Of a stretch of 64,000 bases of DNA, positions 23,169 through 34,916 are shown one piece after another; position 1 is the stretch's first letter, and every line of letters begins with the position of its first letter. Under the pieces are notes generated by a model. The model was given only the letters and a program-made list of their open reading frames with translations, searched no databases and was not told the origin of the DNA. The stretch is from Adineta vaga (lineage: Eukaryota > Rotifera): the NCBI GenBank assembly GCA_021613535.1, contig CP075496.1:2232001-2296000 (forward strand), given 5' to 3'. The translations under genes were made by a program, and so were the position numbers.

Positions 23169-25217
23169 ATGAGTTCAATTGAACAACTTGAAACACTTCG
23201 AAATGCGGAATTATATGATGATTGTAAAACAATGGTAATTAATCGTTTCTTTTTCTTTTTGATTTAACATCAATCTTTTCTTCTTTCGTTTAGGCAGAAT
23301 TTATTTTAACACTTGATGAATGTGGAAAAGATTATTTGGATAACGAACAACGTTTAATCGTTTATCGTTGTCTAGCTGATTCGTCTTGGTTTTTACATGA
23401 ATACCATTTAGCTGAATCCTATTTAAAGAAACTTTTACATAGTTACAAACAAATCGAACGAGTTGATAAAACTGCAGTAAGTTATGAAATTTCAATCTTT
23501 CTTTTTTATGAGAAACAAAATTTGATTTAGAATGAACCAGATTGGATGGTAGAAAGTAAATATCGTCAACATGTATGTCTGTTGAAATTAAATCGATTAA
23601 AAGAAGCACTTGCTGCTGTAAGTCGACATATTTCTTCTTTCTTTATACGAAAATTTTCGATATTTAGCTTGAAGCAGTTGCATTTCATCAACGTACAGCA
23701 AAAATTCATTTAGCACTTGGACAATGTTATCAAAAAGTTGGTAGTTCAGTTCAAGAAGCAATCAGTGCTTATCGAGAATGTTTAAAACAAAATCCAAATA
23801 CTTTATCAGCTTATATCGCTTTATTAGCTCTTGGAGTTAAATTAAATGATCTTCTTCATACACATCCATCAGCGGCATCAATTCATCATGAAAATCAAGC
23901 ACAACAACCAGCACCTGTAACGATTTCTCCATTAGTACGTCAACCATGGTTTCGTACATTACTTCAAGCCGATGCTTGTTCAGCTAGTCGAGATTTTTCA
24001 GAAGCATCAAGACTTTATCAACAAATTGATGCACAATATCTACCTCAATCAACATATGTCTTATCACAATTAGGTTATACACAATATTTAAATGGTGATT
24101 ATAGTCAAGCATTACATAGTTTCCAACGTGCACAACAAATTGATCCATTGCTATTAAAACATATGGATATACTTGCATTTCTTACATATAATGAATGTAA
24201 AGATAGTTCTTTAGAAAAGTAAATCTATCGTTCGAATAAATTCTGAAAAATATATTCTTTTATTTAGATTAGTCAATCATTTGATGTCATTGGGTGATCA
24301 TCATCCTGAAACATGGATTGCAATTGGTTATTATTGTTTGAAAAAGAATCATAAACCATCACGTACTGTTTATCTTGCTCAAAAAGCTTTTGCTTTGGAT
24401 AATACCAAAATTCAAGCTCTACTATTGAAAGGTTTAGCTTTGTATAAATTAAAACGTTATTCAGATTCATTAAATCATTATAAAGATGCAGTTCGTTTAA
24501 TACCTTATTGTTTCGAAGGATATAAAGGTGTTGTTGATGGTTATTTAGCAACAAATCGATTAAATGATGCGAGTAAATCAATTGAATTCGAATGAGAAAC
24601 AAGTTTTTTGTTCGAAAGCAAATCTTTCATTTAGATATGTTTATTACAAATGCTGTTCGTACGAATTTAAAAGAGAATGCACGAGCATTTACTCTATGTG
24701 GACAAGTTCTTGCAAAAGAAGTTTCATCATTGGATAAAGCTCGAGTGTATTTAGAAAAAGCACTTGCATTCAATCCAAAATATACCGATGCAGTGATTTC
24801 TCTTGTTGAAGTTTATGGACAACTGAAACAGCAACAAAAAAGTATCGAATTGTAAGACAACATTTTTATCGATAGGAATTGATGAAAATTCATTTTTTGA
24901 TTTTTAAGATTAAAAGAACATGTTCAAATGAATAATGATCCACGTATTCGTCAATTATTAATTGAAAATTTAATGAAATCAGGTAGTAGTGAAGAAATGT
25001 TACAACAAGTCGTTCGTAATTATCCGTATGTATTTGATTTTCTCTTCTCGGTAATGATTTGTTTTTATGTAGTACAACGCATTTCGAACGACTTGAACGT
25101 GAAATGAATGATGATTCAAGTTTAGATGGTGGAAGATTTGATACTGGACCTATGGGTGATCTTGATCCAATGGGTGATGATGTTATCGGTGAAAACTTCA
25201 GTGACGAAGATCTGTAA
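23169..25217 (+). CDS. ANAPC7: Anaphase-promoting complex subunit 7 (TPR protein)
   Basis: TPR-repeat scaffold subunit of the APC/C ubiquitin ligase that drives the metaphase-anaphase step. Its signatures are the N-terminal EQLETLRNAELYDDCKTMAEF, seen across exons 1-2 as LRNAELYDDC and AEFILTLDECG, then YRCLADSSWFLHEYHLAESYLKKLL, followed by canonical TPRs: AKIHLALGQCYQKVG, PQSTYVLSQLGYTQYLNGDYSQAL, PETWIAIGYYCLKK, KIQALLLKGLALYKL and NARAFTLCGQVLAKE. The acidic tail ends NFSDEDL at 25217. About nine exons with short introns; the donor near 24567 (GCG A/GTAAAT) was chosen to keep the frame into MFITNAVRTNLKENARA. About 520-560 residues, near the human 565. tttttcag ends 14 nt before the ATG. 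APC7 is restricted to animals and some relatives. Confidence 0.92.
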
Positions 25218-25520
25218 TCCAAATCTTATTTCTCTATATTAATTTTCTATTTGTATGAATTGTATATTAGACTTCTAAGTATAATAAAGAGAAAAAGAAA
25301 CAAAATATTTGATAAGTACAACTCAATATCTGATGAAGAGAAGATCGACTGTCATCTTTATCTTTTATATGAAAGAAAAAACAATTCACGTATCTTTCTT
25401 TTTTCTTTCTTTCTTTCTTTCTTTGTTCGTTTAAGATGTTTACCTTTTATTGTTATGACCTTTCTAAATGATAATAAAACGTATCCATTACATTTTTACT
25501 GTGGTATACTCTCTTAAACT
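25218..25520. other. Intergenic region with TTTC repeat
   Basis: 303 bp between APC7 and the transporter gene. It includes AATAAAGAG near 25283 as a possible poly(A) signal and a (TTTC)n run. TTTAAG at about 25430-25435 could be a leader acceptor. Confidence 0.45.
25402..25425. repeat. (TTTC)n microsatellite
   Basis: Five to six TTTC units in a row, pyrimidine-only, upstream of the ABC transporter start. Confidence 0.85.
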
Positions 25521-28500
25521 ATGGCAGATACTGATCAACTTACTTCCAATTTATCAGCTATTCAATTAACAAATGTAACTGTTCATTTAGGAGATAAAGA
25601 TGTTTTAAGATCAATTCATCTTTCTATTCAATCAGGTGGCATGTAAGATTATTTGTTTTTCGAATATTTCATTTGAAATTTCTCAATTAGTTTTGCTTTA
25701 CTTGGTCCAAGTGGTTGCGGAAAAACAAGTTTAATGCGTACGTTAGTTGGTCGTTTACATCCGACAAGTAATCATGATCAAACACATGGTACAATTTCGA
25801 TTTTTGATAAATATTCACATGCATTCGGTCAATTGGTTGGTTTTATGCCACAAGAAATGGCATTACATACGACAAATACGATTGAAGAAGAATTGTTCTT
25901 CTATGGTCGATTAGTAGATATGCCAGGAGCAAAAATTCGAGAACGATGTCAATTTTTATTTCAACTTCTCGAATTACCAAATAAAAATAAATTAATTCGA
26001 AAATTAAGTGGAGGACAACAAAGACGAGTTTCATTTGCAATTGCTCTCATACATGAACCAAGATTACTGATCTTAGGTTAGAAGAAAATCATCAATTTAC
26101 TTTCTATACTTCAGAATATTTCATTATTTAGATGAACCAACTGTTGGTGTTGATCCATTGTTAAGAAGAAGGTAATTACGTAGATTACTGATCAGAACAT
26201 ATGACTATAACTTTATAATCTATAGAATTTGGCAACATCTAATTGAAATTACAACGGATACTGATCGAACTGCCATTGTAACGACACATTATATTGAAGA
26301 AGCACGTCAAGCAAATATAGTAAATATAAGAAGATCAATCGTTTGTGATATAATTTTTGTGTATTAGGTATCTTTTATGCGGCATGGACAACTATTAGAA
26401 ACAGGTCGACCAAATGAATTATTAGTCAAACATAATCATCAGGTTAATGGATTATTTTCCTTGATAAATATTTCCAATGAGAGAAATGTTTTGTTCTAGA
26501 CTCTTGAAGGTGTTTTTTTGGAATTATGTGAAGAACGATATATGTTGGATATAAAAAATCATGATCAAGAAAAAATATATAGCAAAAAATCACTAAATAT
26601 CATTACGAAAGTAATTTTTAGTAAATAATTTTTAAGTACTTTTCTAATTACTTTTCTTTAAAGATTTGTCAAACTTGTCAACCAGTTCTATCATCATCGA
26701 CTAGTAAGAATATGGAGTATATTGTTTGAATATATTGTCCTGTATCTTTTGTAGAGAAACGTCGATGTTGTTTAGCTATGCGTTCGTGTGCACGTCCATC
26801 GTTTGGTCGATCTCTTTATGCACTTCTTATCAAAGATCTATTGAAATTTCAACGAAATCCAGCGTATGAATTTTCTCGATTCATCTTTTCAATGAAACTG
26901 TTTCTTTTTTCAAATTTTAGAATGCTTATTATTCATTTTCTTGTGCCAATTCTACAAATTACATTATTTTGTTTATGTGTTGGACGGAAATTAACGGATA
27001 TTCCAGTTGGATTTATTTCACGTGAATCAGTTCGATCAGGGACGGCTACTGAATTTATAATGCAAAAAATTGATAAAAATGTGATAAATTTGGTATGAAT
27101 TTGAATGTATCTGATCACCATATTTATTTATTTATTGTACATATAGATTGAATATAAATCAATGAATACTGCTCAACAAATGTTTGAAAAAGGACATCTA
27201 ACAGGAATTATCGATATTGGTGCTAATTTTACTCGAGAATTTCTAACAAAAGTCGAAGAATGGTAAGAATGATAGAAATTTTAATAAGAATTTCTTATTC
27301 ATAAGATGTTCTAGTTCATTTTCCGAAGAGAATAAATATAATGATTCACAAGTTTTAATTTATGTTGATCAAACAAGTAGGAAAGATTTGTATGAAATAA
27401 GATTGATATGTTTTTCTTGAAATTATTGATTAGATCGACAAATGATCTATACAATTTCAGAAGAATTAATTCGAATAATGAAAAGTGTGAATACTGATTT
27501 TAATTTGGGTTTGTGGAGTTCATCAATTTCGAGTCAATCGTTAATTCGAGTATTTTATTCATTTATTTTTACATTATAGAATCAATTGAAAGAGATGCCT
27601 TTTGTTTCTTAAAAGTTAGGGCAATTTGGAAATGTTCAATCGGAATTTGAATTTACTTTTACACATTTTATGGTTCCTGGTATTGTTCTTTCGTAAGATT
27701 CTTTTTTTTCCTGCTGATTAAAATGATCAATTAAATCTTCATATTTTAGTGTTATCTTTTTTTTAAACGTTGGTCTTACTGCTCTGTCTCTTGTTATTGA
27801 ACAAAGTGATGGTACACAAGATCGTGTATGGATTACAGGTATTAATCTCTTTTCTATTGGAAGAATTCTTTTCATCTGAATTGTATTTAGGTGTGAAATC
27901 AAATGAAATTATTCTTAGTCAATTGATTATTCATTCTGTGATACTTGTCATTCAAATAGTAATTGTTTTATTTACTGCATTAGTACTTTTCCAGGTTAGA
28001 ATTACTCTTTTTCATCTTCGTTTTATGAAACAAAAATTGTATTTCTTCTATTAGCTTCCATTAAAAGGTGGTCTTTTAGTCACAATATTTCTCTGTACGG
28101 CACAAGGATTTTGTGGTATGACATTTGGTCAGTAAAACAGATTGAATTGATGCAATATTAATTGAATATACATATATATATAAATGTATTTCTAGGATTG
28201 ATTATATCTACAATTTTTACAACAGAAATCAATACTCATCAAGTAACTATGGCTGCTTTCTATCCTGTATTACTTCTAAGCGGTAATAAATGTTTGTTTT
28301 TCGATTGAAGAGATGATGACTATGAACATATCTTTAAAGGAATTATTTGGCCATTGGAAGGACAACCGATATGGTTACGAATGATAACAAAATGGTTACC
28401 GATAACGAAAGCAATTGAAGCAATGCGTGGTATTCTTTTGAAAGGTATAAAACAATCTTTCGAAAACAAAAACAAACTCTAATTTCATATTGTTTAGGAT

Positions 28501-28607
28501 GGGGAATAGAACATCTGATTGTTCAACAAGCATTTGTAGTTACATTTATTTGGACAATAGGTTTTCTTATTTTAACATTGATTATTTTCAATTGTCGTCG
28601 TTTATGA
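25521..28607 (+). CDS. ABC half-transporter, ABCG/ABCH type
   Basis: ATP-driven membrane half-transporter with the nucleotide-binding domain first and the membrane domain second, the reverse order typical of ABCG/ABCH. The nucleotide domain shows Walker A GPSGCGKTS, Q-loop GFMPQEMAL, signature LSGGQQRRVS, Walker B LLILDEPTVGVDP (an intron splits LIL from DEPT) and the H-loop THYIEEA. The membrane half begins RSLYALLIKDLLKFQRNPAMLIIHF and contains VPILQITLFCLCVG, then an ABC2-type core with VIFFLNVGLTALSLV, LPLKGGLLVTIFLCTAQGFCGMTFG (seen as two exons) and PVLLLSGIIWPLEGQP. It ends NCRRL at 28607. Around 16 small exons, about 700 residues. The wording is closest to the arthropod ABCH and ABCG20/23-like group, which is absent from mammals. 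Substrate unknown, probably lipid or xenobiotic. Confidence 0.9.
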
Positions 28608-28767
28608 TAAACAATTCAATCTGAATAGAGTTTTTGTTTCTTGCAATATTAATATTAATCATACTAGCATCAATTTTATCTTAATATTATTACGATTTAC
28701 ACTTGTTTTGGTTTTATTAAAGAAAAAAAAATTAAATAAATAAATTTATCGAAGATTTTACAAACAA

Positions 28768-29782
28768 CTAATTCTTATCATCTTTTGTTTCTTGAAGCGA
28801 TACATCAGTTGTCCAATCGTATGTACCTAAATCTCGTTCTTTAACAGCTCTTTTCCATCCAATAGTTTCTGATCGACGTTTAAATGTCATACCTTCAGGT
28901 GAGTGTCGTGCAATTCCATCAAATAATGTGGCAAACATTTGAGTTGTTCGTAAACCCATATTTTCTAAAACTTGATTAATAAGTAATTTTTGCATAATTA
29001 ATTGATTAATTGGTACAGTAGCCATACGTTGAGCTAAATTTTCAACTTCAACATTTAATTCTTCTCGTGGTACAGATTTTAAGACAAGTCCAAGTTTTTC
29101 TGCTTCAATACCAGTAATTTTATCACCAGTTAATAACATTCGTTTTGCTTTCTCGATACCCAATCTGAAAATATCATTTCAAATAAGTGTTTTCGAACAT
29201 TCTCATTTACCGATAAATCCACATAGCGGTTGTTGGACAACCCCATACTCTTGCTGGCATATAACCAATTTGTGCTTCATTAGCCATAAGAATAAGATCA
29301 CAACACAAAGCGATATCACTTCCACCAGCTAATGCATCACCATGAACTTTACAAATTGTTGGTTTTGATGAACGAAAAAGAGACATAAAATGTTCAGTAT
29401 TTTCTTTCATTGATACATAATCTTTCATTGGATCCCAAGGCATATCTTGAACAGCTTTTTCATTTTTATTTTGTGCATAATAAGTTAAATCATATCCTGA
29501 ACAAAATGCTTTACCAGCACCCGACAAGACAATGACATGTACAGATGAATCATGATTAGCTTGTTCCACACATGTTGACAGTTCCTTGGGCATTACATCA
29601 TTGATAGAATTTAATACTTCTGGCCGATTTAATGTGATATAACCTATTCGTTTTTTGATTTCATAGGTAATTGTTGAAAAACATCGATGTTGATGACGAG
29701 ACATCAAAGATGGTAATATTCGAGTGAAATCTTTCGATTTTATGGTGAATAAATTTAATGATTTAGTTAAAAATATAGACAT
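28768..29782 (-). CDS. Crotonase-family enoyl-CoA hydratase, bacterial type
   Basis: Enoyl-CoA hydratase/isomerase fold enzyme. Two exons separated by a short intron (about 29164-29206) give 323 residues. The first about 35 residues (MSIFLTKSLNLFTIKSKDF, then SRHQHRCFS) are basic and Ser/Thr-rich, with no acids until later, so they look like a mitochondrial targeting peptide added to the enzyme. The crotonase core has VLSGAGKAFCSGYDL (first oxyanion-hole strand) and GDALAGGSDIALCCDL (second). IGYMPARVWGCPTTAMWIYRLG (split by the intron after YR) and RMLLTGDKITG, with LFDGIARHSPEGMTFKRR, closely recall actinobacterial members rather than mitochondrial ECHS1. Role could be fatty-acid or other acyl-CoA breakdown. 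It converges with the transporter gene. A bacterial origin with gain of an intron and a targeting peptide is the simplest reading. Confidence 0.88.
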
Positions 29783-30016
29783 TCTTTTTTTGAAAAAAAA
29801 GCGGACAATAATCTGAAAGATTGATCGATAGTTATCGAATCTGTATGATGAAGATGATAAAAGTGTTGGATATATGTATTGCAGATAATCATGTGATATT
29901 TTATGGACAAACCAGTCATAAGAAAGGATTAATAAAACGAACAGATGTTGTATTTATAGTCTATATAAAATAATCGATAATATTATATACAAACAAATAC
30001 ATATTAAATAGTATTT
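29783..30016. other. Short intergenic region
   Basis: 234 bp between the crotonase start and the 3' end of the alpha-kinase gene, both on the minus strand. No coding signal; it must hold the crotonase promoter or leader acceptor. Confidence 0.5.
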
Positions 30017-32073
30017 TTAACATAATTCAAAATTTTCTATCGTTTCTAATTGATCTTTATCAATTGTTTGAAAGCCTTGTTCTTCTGTTGTTTTTAAATT
30101 CGAATCATCTATTGTTTCTGTTGTTGCATTACATAGTAGTGAATCAGATCGATTGAATAGATTTATATTCGATGTTGATTTTGATTTTGATGATAAAGGT
30201 AAATTTAATTTCGCACAAACATCACTACAAACATGTGTATGAAAAAATTGATGCATACCTTTAACACCAAGATTAGTTCGTGTTTCTCGAAAACGTAAGA
30301 GATCATCACAATGCAAGGCTGGATCAGTTAATAAATAAGCTCGATCAACTTTTACACCTTGTAAATCCACTACCATCAAACGTCCCGATGTAATATGATA
30401 TGTCCAATGAGAAAAGGCTTGTAAAAGTGTCGAATATTCATTAAGTGATACTCCACCACTATTATTATTCCATTTTCTCCATTCTTGATGCATCCGTCGT
30501 TCAACTTGATAGATTTTTGATGGATTCTTTTTTTGTTGAACAAGATCAGCATCAGCATAAACAACAGGAATAAAATTTCGAAAAAGACGTTGTTGTTCAT
30601 TATTAAATTGTTCGGCTAGAAATTGTGCAATAGCTTGAATTTCTAAATGTTCTCGATAAATAAGAAATGTATTCGCTTTTGAATCAGCATTAGCAAGTTC
30701 TTTAAAAACAACATCAACAAATGAAGAATCATCCGTAGAAAATTGACCATAGAAAGCAAAACGAAGTGAACCTTTTGCAAATGGATATACGGCGATTTTC
30801 ATATGTCCTTGTGTTTGACTAACATTTAATGGACAAAATAGATCTTCAATTTCATTTGGAGGAATAATTTCCGTAATATTCACTACATATGTTTCAATAA
30901 GATTCCAATCTGGTTCTTTACTAACGATTGTATAAGATTTGATTTGTTTATTGATATTATGATATGAAGATAATGTCGATTTAATCTTACTTTGAATGAT
31001 TGCACTGGTTTGTTCAATTACACGTTCGATTAAACAATTCGGATCATCAACGTGAATTTCTGATATTGATCCAAATATAAAGGAAAATTCATCGAACATT
31101 TTCTTTGTTGTATTATTTAGGGAAATTTTACAATAAGTTATATCTAATCGTTTGATAATAAACATTAATTTTGATAAATCTCGATTTTTTGGATCACCTT
31201 GAGGGTAATTATCATGGGCTGTTCCTTCAAATTCGTGATAGTCTCGTCCATGACAAGGAGCATCACATATATGAATTAAAATACGATTTGGATGTGACCA
31301 TGATAGTTGACTAACTGCTTCTAGTCCACCTAAATAACAATAAAAAGATCATCCTATTTTTATATTCAATCGTTTTCGTAAAACTTACCAAATACATCTT
31401 CACAAGTATCATCACCGCCGGTTGCTTGAACATTATTTAAAGATTCTTGAAATACATTTTCATCGTCTGTAAAATCTAATCTTTCCATCGTATCACCAAT
31501 ATCTCGATAACCAATAAATCCAAGATAGGGTTTCGTTGAAAATAGTTGAACAATCGCGTCTGTTAGTTGACGAATTTGTTTTCTAGTAGCATCAAGATAT
31601 TTTCTCATACTACCTGTACAATCCATCAGAAAACATACATCGACAGTTGCTTGTACTTTGGATATTTTAAGTATTTGATCGATTTCATATTTTCGTTGAA
31701 GAAGTTCTTTTTCACGTTGTTCATTCATAGTTTTCTTCACTATAGCTAATCCATCTGATGTATCTAGTAATGATGACCATGTTTTAATACGTATTAACGC
31801 TTCTCTAGTCGAGGTAAGTGTATGTCGTATAGTTACATTATTTGGATTTCTACGTAATTCAGCAAGTTGACCTCTGAAATCAAATGATAATCGTTCAAAT
31901 TCGGCATCTAATGCATCAAGATCAATATCAGCGGTTGAACCTAATGTATTTTTCGAATCCCAATCAATTGTTGGGGCTGATATCCGATATGGACGTCTGG
32001 TAGTAAGACGAATTGAATCGACAGTATCTTTTAATGTATCATCGTTGAATGTAGTTGAATATGAACGATGCAT
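30017..32073 (-). CDS. VWA-domain alpha-kinase (VwkA-like)
   Basis: Two-exon gene (intron about 31330-31386) with about 668 residues from the first ATG at 32073. A von Willebrand A domain starts near residue 140: CFLMDCTGSMRKYLDATR is the MIDAS motif (DxTxS type), followed by PYLGFIGYRDIGD and TGGDDTCEDVFGGLEA. The C-terminal half is an alpha-kinase (MHCK/eEF2K class): PFAKGSLRFAFYGQF, GRLMVVDLQGV, LTDPALHC and GVKGMHQFFHTHVCSDVCAKL, the last carrying the zinc-binding His/Cys cluster. The architecture matches Dictyostelium VwkA, a myosin-related kinase of the contractile vacuole, so the substrate may be cytoskeletal or membrane-associated. The frame is open upstream to a T-rich acceptor (TTATTTGCAG, about 32110), so a small 5' exon could add residues. 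Confidence 0.88.
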
Positions 32074-33201
32074 TGAAGAATTACTCAAATATTGTATGTT
32101 ATCACTAACTGCAAATAAGAATATACTTAATATTAATTAAACTAGGCACACGTATTAGAGACACATTAAGAAAAACATATTTATCAATGTTTACTCATGT
32201 CGTTATCAAAATTTCATTTTAAGTAATACAGTACAATGGTCATTTCGGATCAAAAGAGCGTGTGTATACTCCTTACTCCTGAAATGACATTGATAGAATC
32301 TACTGACATTTTGAGAACGATTTTAGTTTAGATCACTAAACTGAACGCGCGCTATTTGAAAGGACGGTATTAACCATAGTATGTGAATGAATATGATGAG
32401 CGCTGAGTGTGTTCATATTGGTATTTGACTTTGCAATGGAGAACAACTGGTTATACAATAATAGTAATGACAATAGCTCCTATTCCAATCGATTAAACTT
32501 ACCTCTTTTTTTTTGAAATATCTATTGAATTTAAGGACAAAATGAACCATCCCTCTTTTTTTTATCTCTTATCTAAAGTCTAAAAATTTTTCTTTTCGAG
32601 TTTATATCTGATAAGTAACAACCTGACAAAAATAGGAGTCTAAAACATAGCTTCAAACATATTGTTAAGACACGTGGCGAGAAAATATTGAATGAAAGAT
32701 TACATATCACATGAGTTTATTCACATGATGATCATTTCGAGAACTTCATAGACAAAATGAGAACACTGATATAGACATCGTTTTAATTTATCTATAGATA
32801 AGAGTTATCCGAACTTCTAGAATAGATATAAATGAATCTAATTTTCTTCTGATAGTATAAATATGATTCAGAAATATTGAGAAACTATGTAGACGAATTA
32901 GACTGTTGAATGCATGTGTTCATCGATCTGTAAATCGATCATATTAGTAGAATTTATTATAATTTTCCCAGGAAGAATAGCACGACCAATTTGTTTTCAA
33001 TGATCAGTACAATTCTACTTTCAATTCAACGATTCATCTCTATCATTTGAATAAAATATTGTTATCTAGATAAGAACATTCTTGACTGACTATTTATTTT
33101 GTTCAAATAAAAATAAAATAATAATAATAACGGGAATCTATAGGTATACTATTTGATAAAAATAACTCGCTAGAATAATTCAAAAGATAAATATAAATAA
33201 T
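32074..33201. other. Intergenic region
   Basis: About 1.1 kb between the alpha-kinase start and the 3' end of GPC1. AT-rich, no convincing ORF. It contains an acceptor-like TTATTTGCAG read leftward near 32110, possibly a 5' exon of the alpha-kinase gene further right, and a GC-richer patch (gaacgcgcgc) near 32340-32350. Confidence 0.45.
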
Positions 33202-34786
33202 TTAAGAATGTTTTTTTTCTTGATCATCATTGTTATCTGTCTTGATTATCGATGATTTTTGCGTGGAAGAAGATGAATCATCCCATCCTTGAAGCAATTC
33301 AAGACTTTTTATATATTGACGTGAAAATACCTCTGAAATACATCAAATTATAAAACAAAAACAATACACCAGATAAATCTTACCGATATAAAATGAAGCT
33401 CCATTATAAACACTTACAGCAAACATAGAACATAAAAATATCCCGTTGATATACCTACATAAACAAAGATAAAGAAATCATTGTACTCATTATGGACATT
33501 TATATTTAAACTTACATATATCGATAATACCACAAACAAACTGGTAAAATGGCAAGGAACATGTAGGTAAATTGAAGAAGAAAATAGAAGATAATTTTAT
33601 AGATATTAATTCCATCTGTTGGTCCACCAAATCCAAGTCGTTCAACAAGACGAGCAACGAAACCTTTTTTATCATTTAATAACCATGTATAAGATGTAAT
33701 TCGTGATCCACTTTCAACTTTATCACGTCGCCCATAAACAATAAATATGTAATACAATGCTTGCCAAATCAAGTAGAATATAATCGTATAAGAAATTGTT
33801 TTACCCATAGGAATTGCATTGCCAATTTTAGCAATAGCTGGATAATCTTTAATTTGCAGTTCAATAGGTAATAACCAACGAAGTGTAAACATTGTCAAGG
33901 GTGGATACCTAAGTTAGAAAAATCTATTCAATACTTTGTTGAATACGAGAATAAACTTACATATGAATAAATATGCTTGTTACTTTATCAAAACCTAGAT
34001 ACAACAGGAAAATGTGATGAAAGTTTTGCGAAATAATGAAAGCTCTTACTATGAAAAACTAGTGAATTTTTCCATAGAATGATTGCTAAAGCTAATGGAC
34101 CATGTGTTAATGTATAACAAACCAAAAAAAGTATTTCTGATGATGGTAAAATCCATATATAGATCAATGTTAATACATTAACAAAATAACATAAATCATA
34201 AACTAAACAATAATAAATTCAATTCAAATTCAAAGGAAAAAAAAGACGAATCTTACTGAAATAATGCCAATGTTTATGTTTATAAATAAAAAACCGAAGT
34301 GTAATAAGGAAGAGTGCTTGAATCGTGTAGACTAGTGGTAATAGATGTGGCCATTGACCAGCTAAAATAAAAATAATATGAATTGTATGTTATACAAGAT
34401 AGTTTGAATGTATACCGATCAATGGAGAGAAACAGGTATTAGCAACAGCAACTGTAAATGTAATTTTATCTCTTGTACGAATAAAATCTGGCTTTTTTAA
34501 TTTCTCTGATACGTTATGAATACGGGTTTCGAGTTGAAGTCTAAGTAAACGTTTTTTTTCATCAATTTCATCTTTTTTTCGTTGCCATCGTTGTCGTGAA
34601 TCTTGTTTACGTTCTTCAACTAAAACGAAATTTTTCATTGCAATCAATTTAATTCAATTTTTTACTTAGATTTGTTATCGAATCAATTTTATCACTTAGA
34701 TCTTCGAGAAAATCATAGAAATCCAAATCATCACCATCACTATCTTCTTCTTCTTCTTCCTGACGACTATCTCTATCCGTATCCAT
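33202..34786 (-). CDS. GPC1: Glycerophosphocholine acyltransferase GPC1 (DUF2838)
   Basis: Multi-pass membrane enzyme that acylates glycerophosphocholine to lysophosphatidylcholine in phospholipid remodelling; known from yeast GPC1 and plants, and described as lacking in vertebrates. The signatures match the family in order: TRDKITFTVAVANTCFSPLI, LRFFIYKHKHWHYFYDLCYFVN, CYTLTHGPLALAIILWKNSLVFHS, FDKVTSIFIHMYPPL, YLIWQALYYIFIVYGRRDKV and TSYTWLLNDKKGF. Eight or so transmembrane segments are visible. The N-terminus (34786) is acidic, MDTDRDSRQEEEEEDSDGDD, followed by a charged coiled region. The C-terminal tail is Ser-rich (DDSSSSTQKSS). About 430 residues, like the yeast protein. Seven or so exons. 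The start codon follows an acceptor-like ttttttttctag by two bases, and only 130 bp separate it from the upstream WRAP73. Confidence 0.88.
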
Positions 34787-34916
34787 ATCTAGAAAAAAAA
34801 CACAATAAAGCATCATTCTACATCAGAACATACATGGCAATATTATTGAACAAGAAAAAAAAATTCATTCATAAAGTCATTTGAAGAAAAAAAACGAATC
34901 TATCTGAACACACGCA

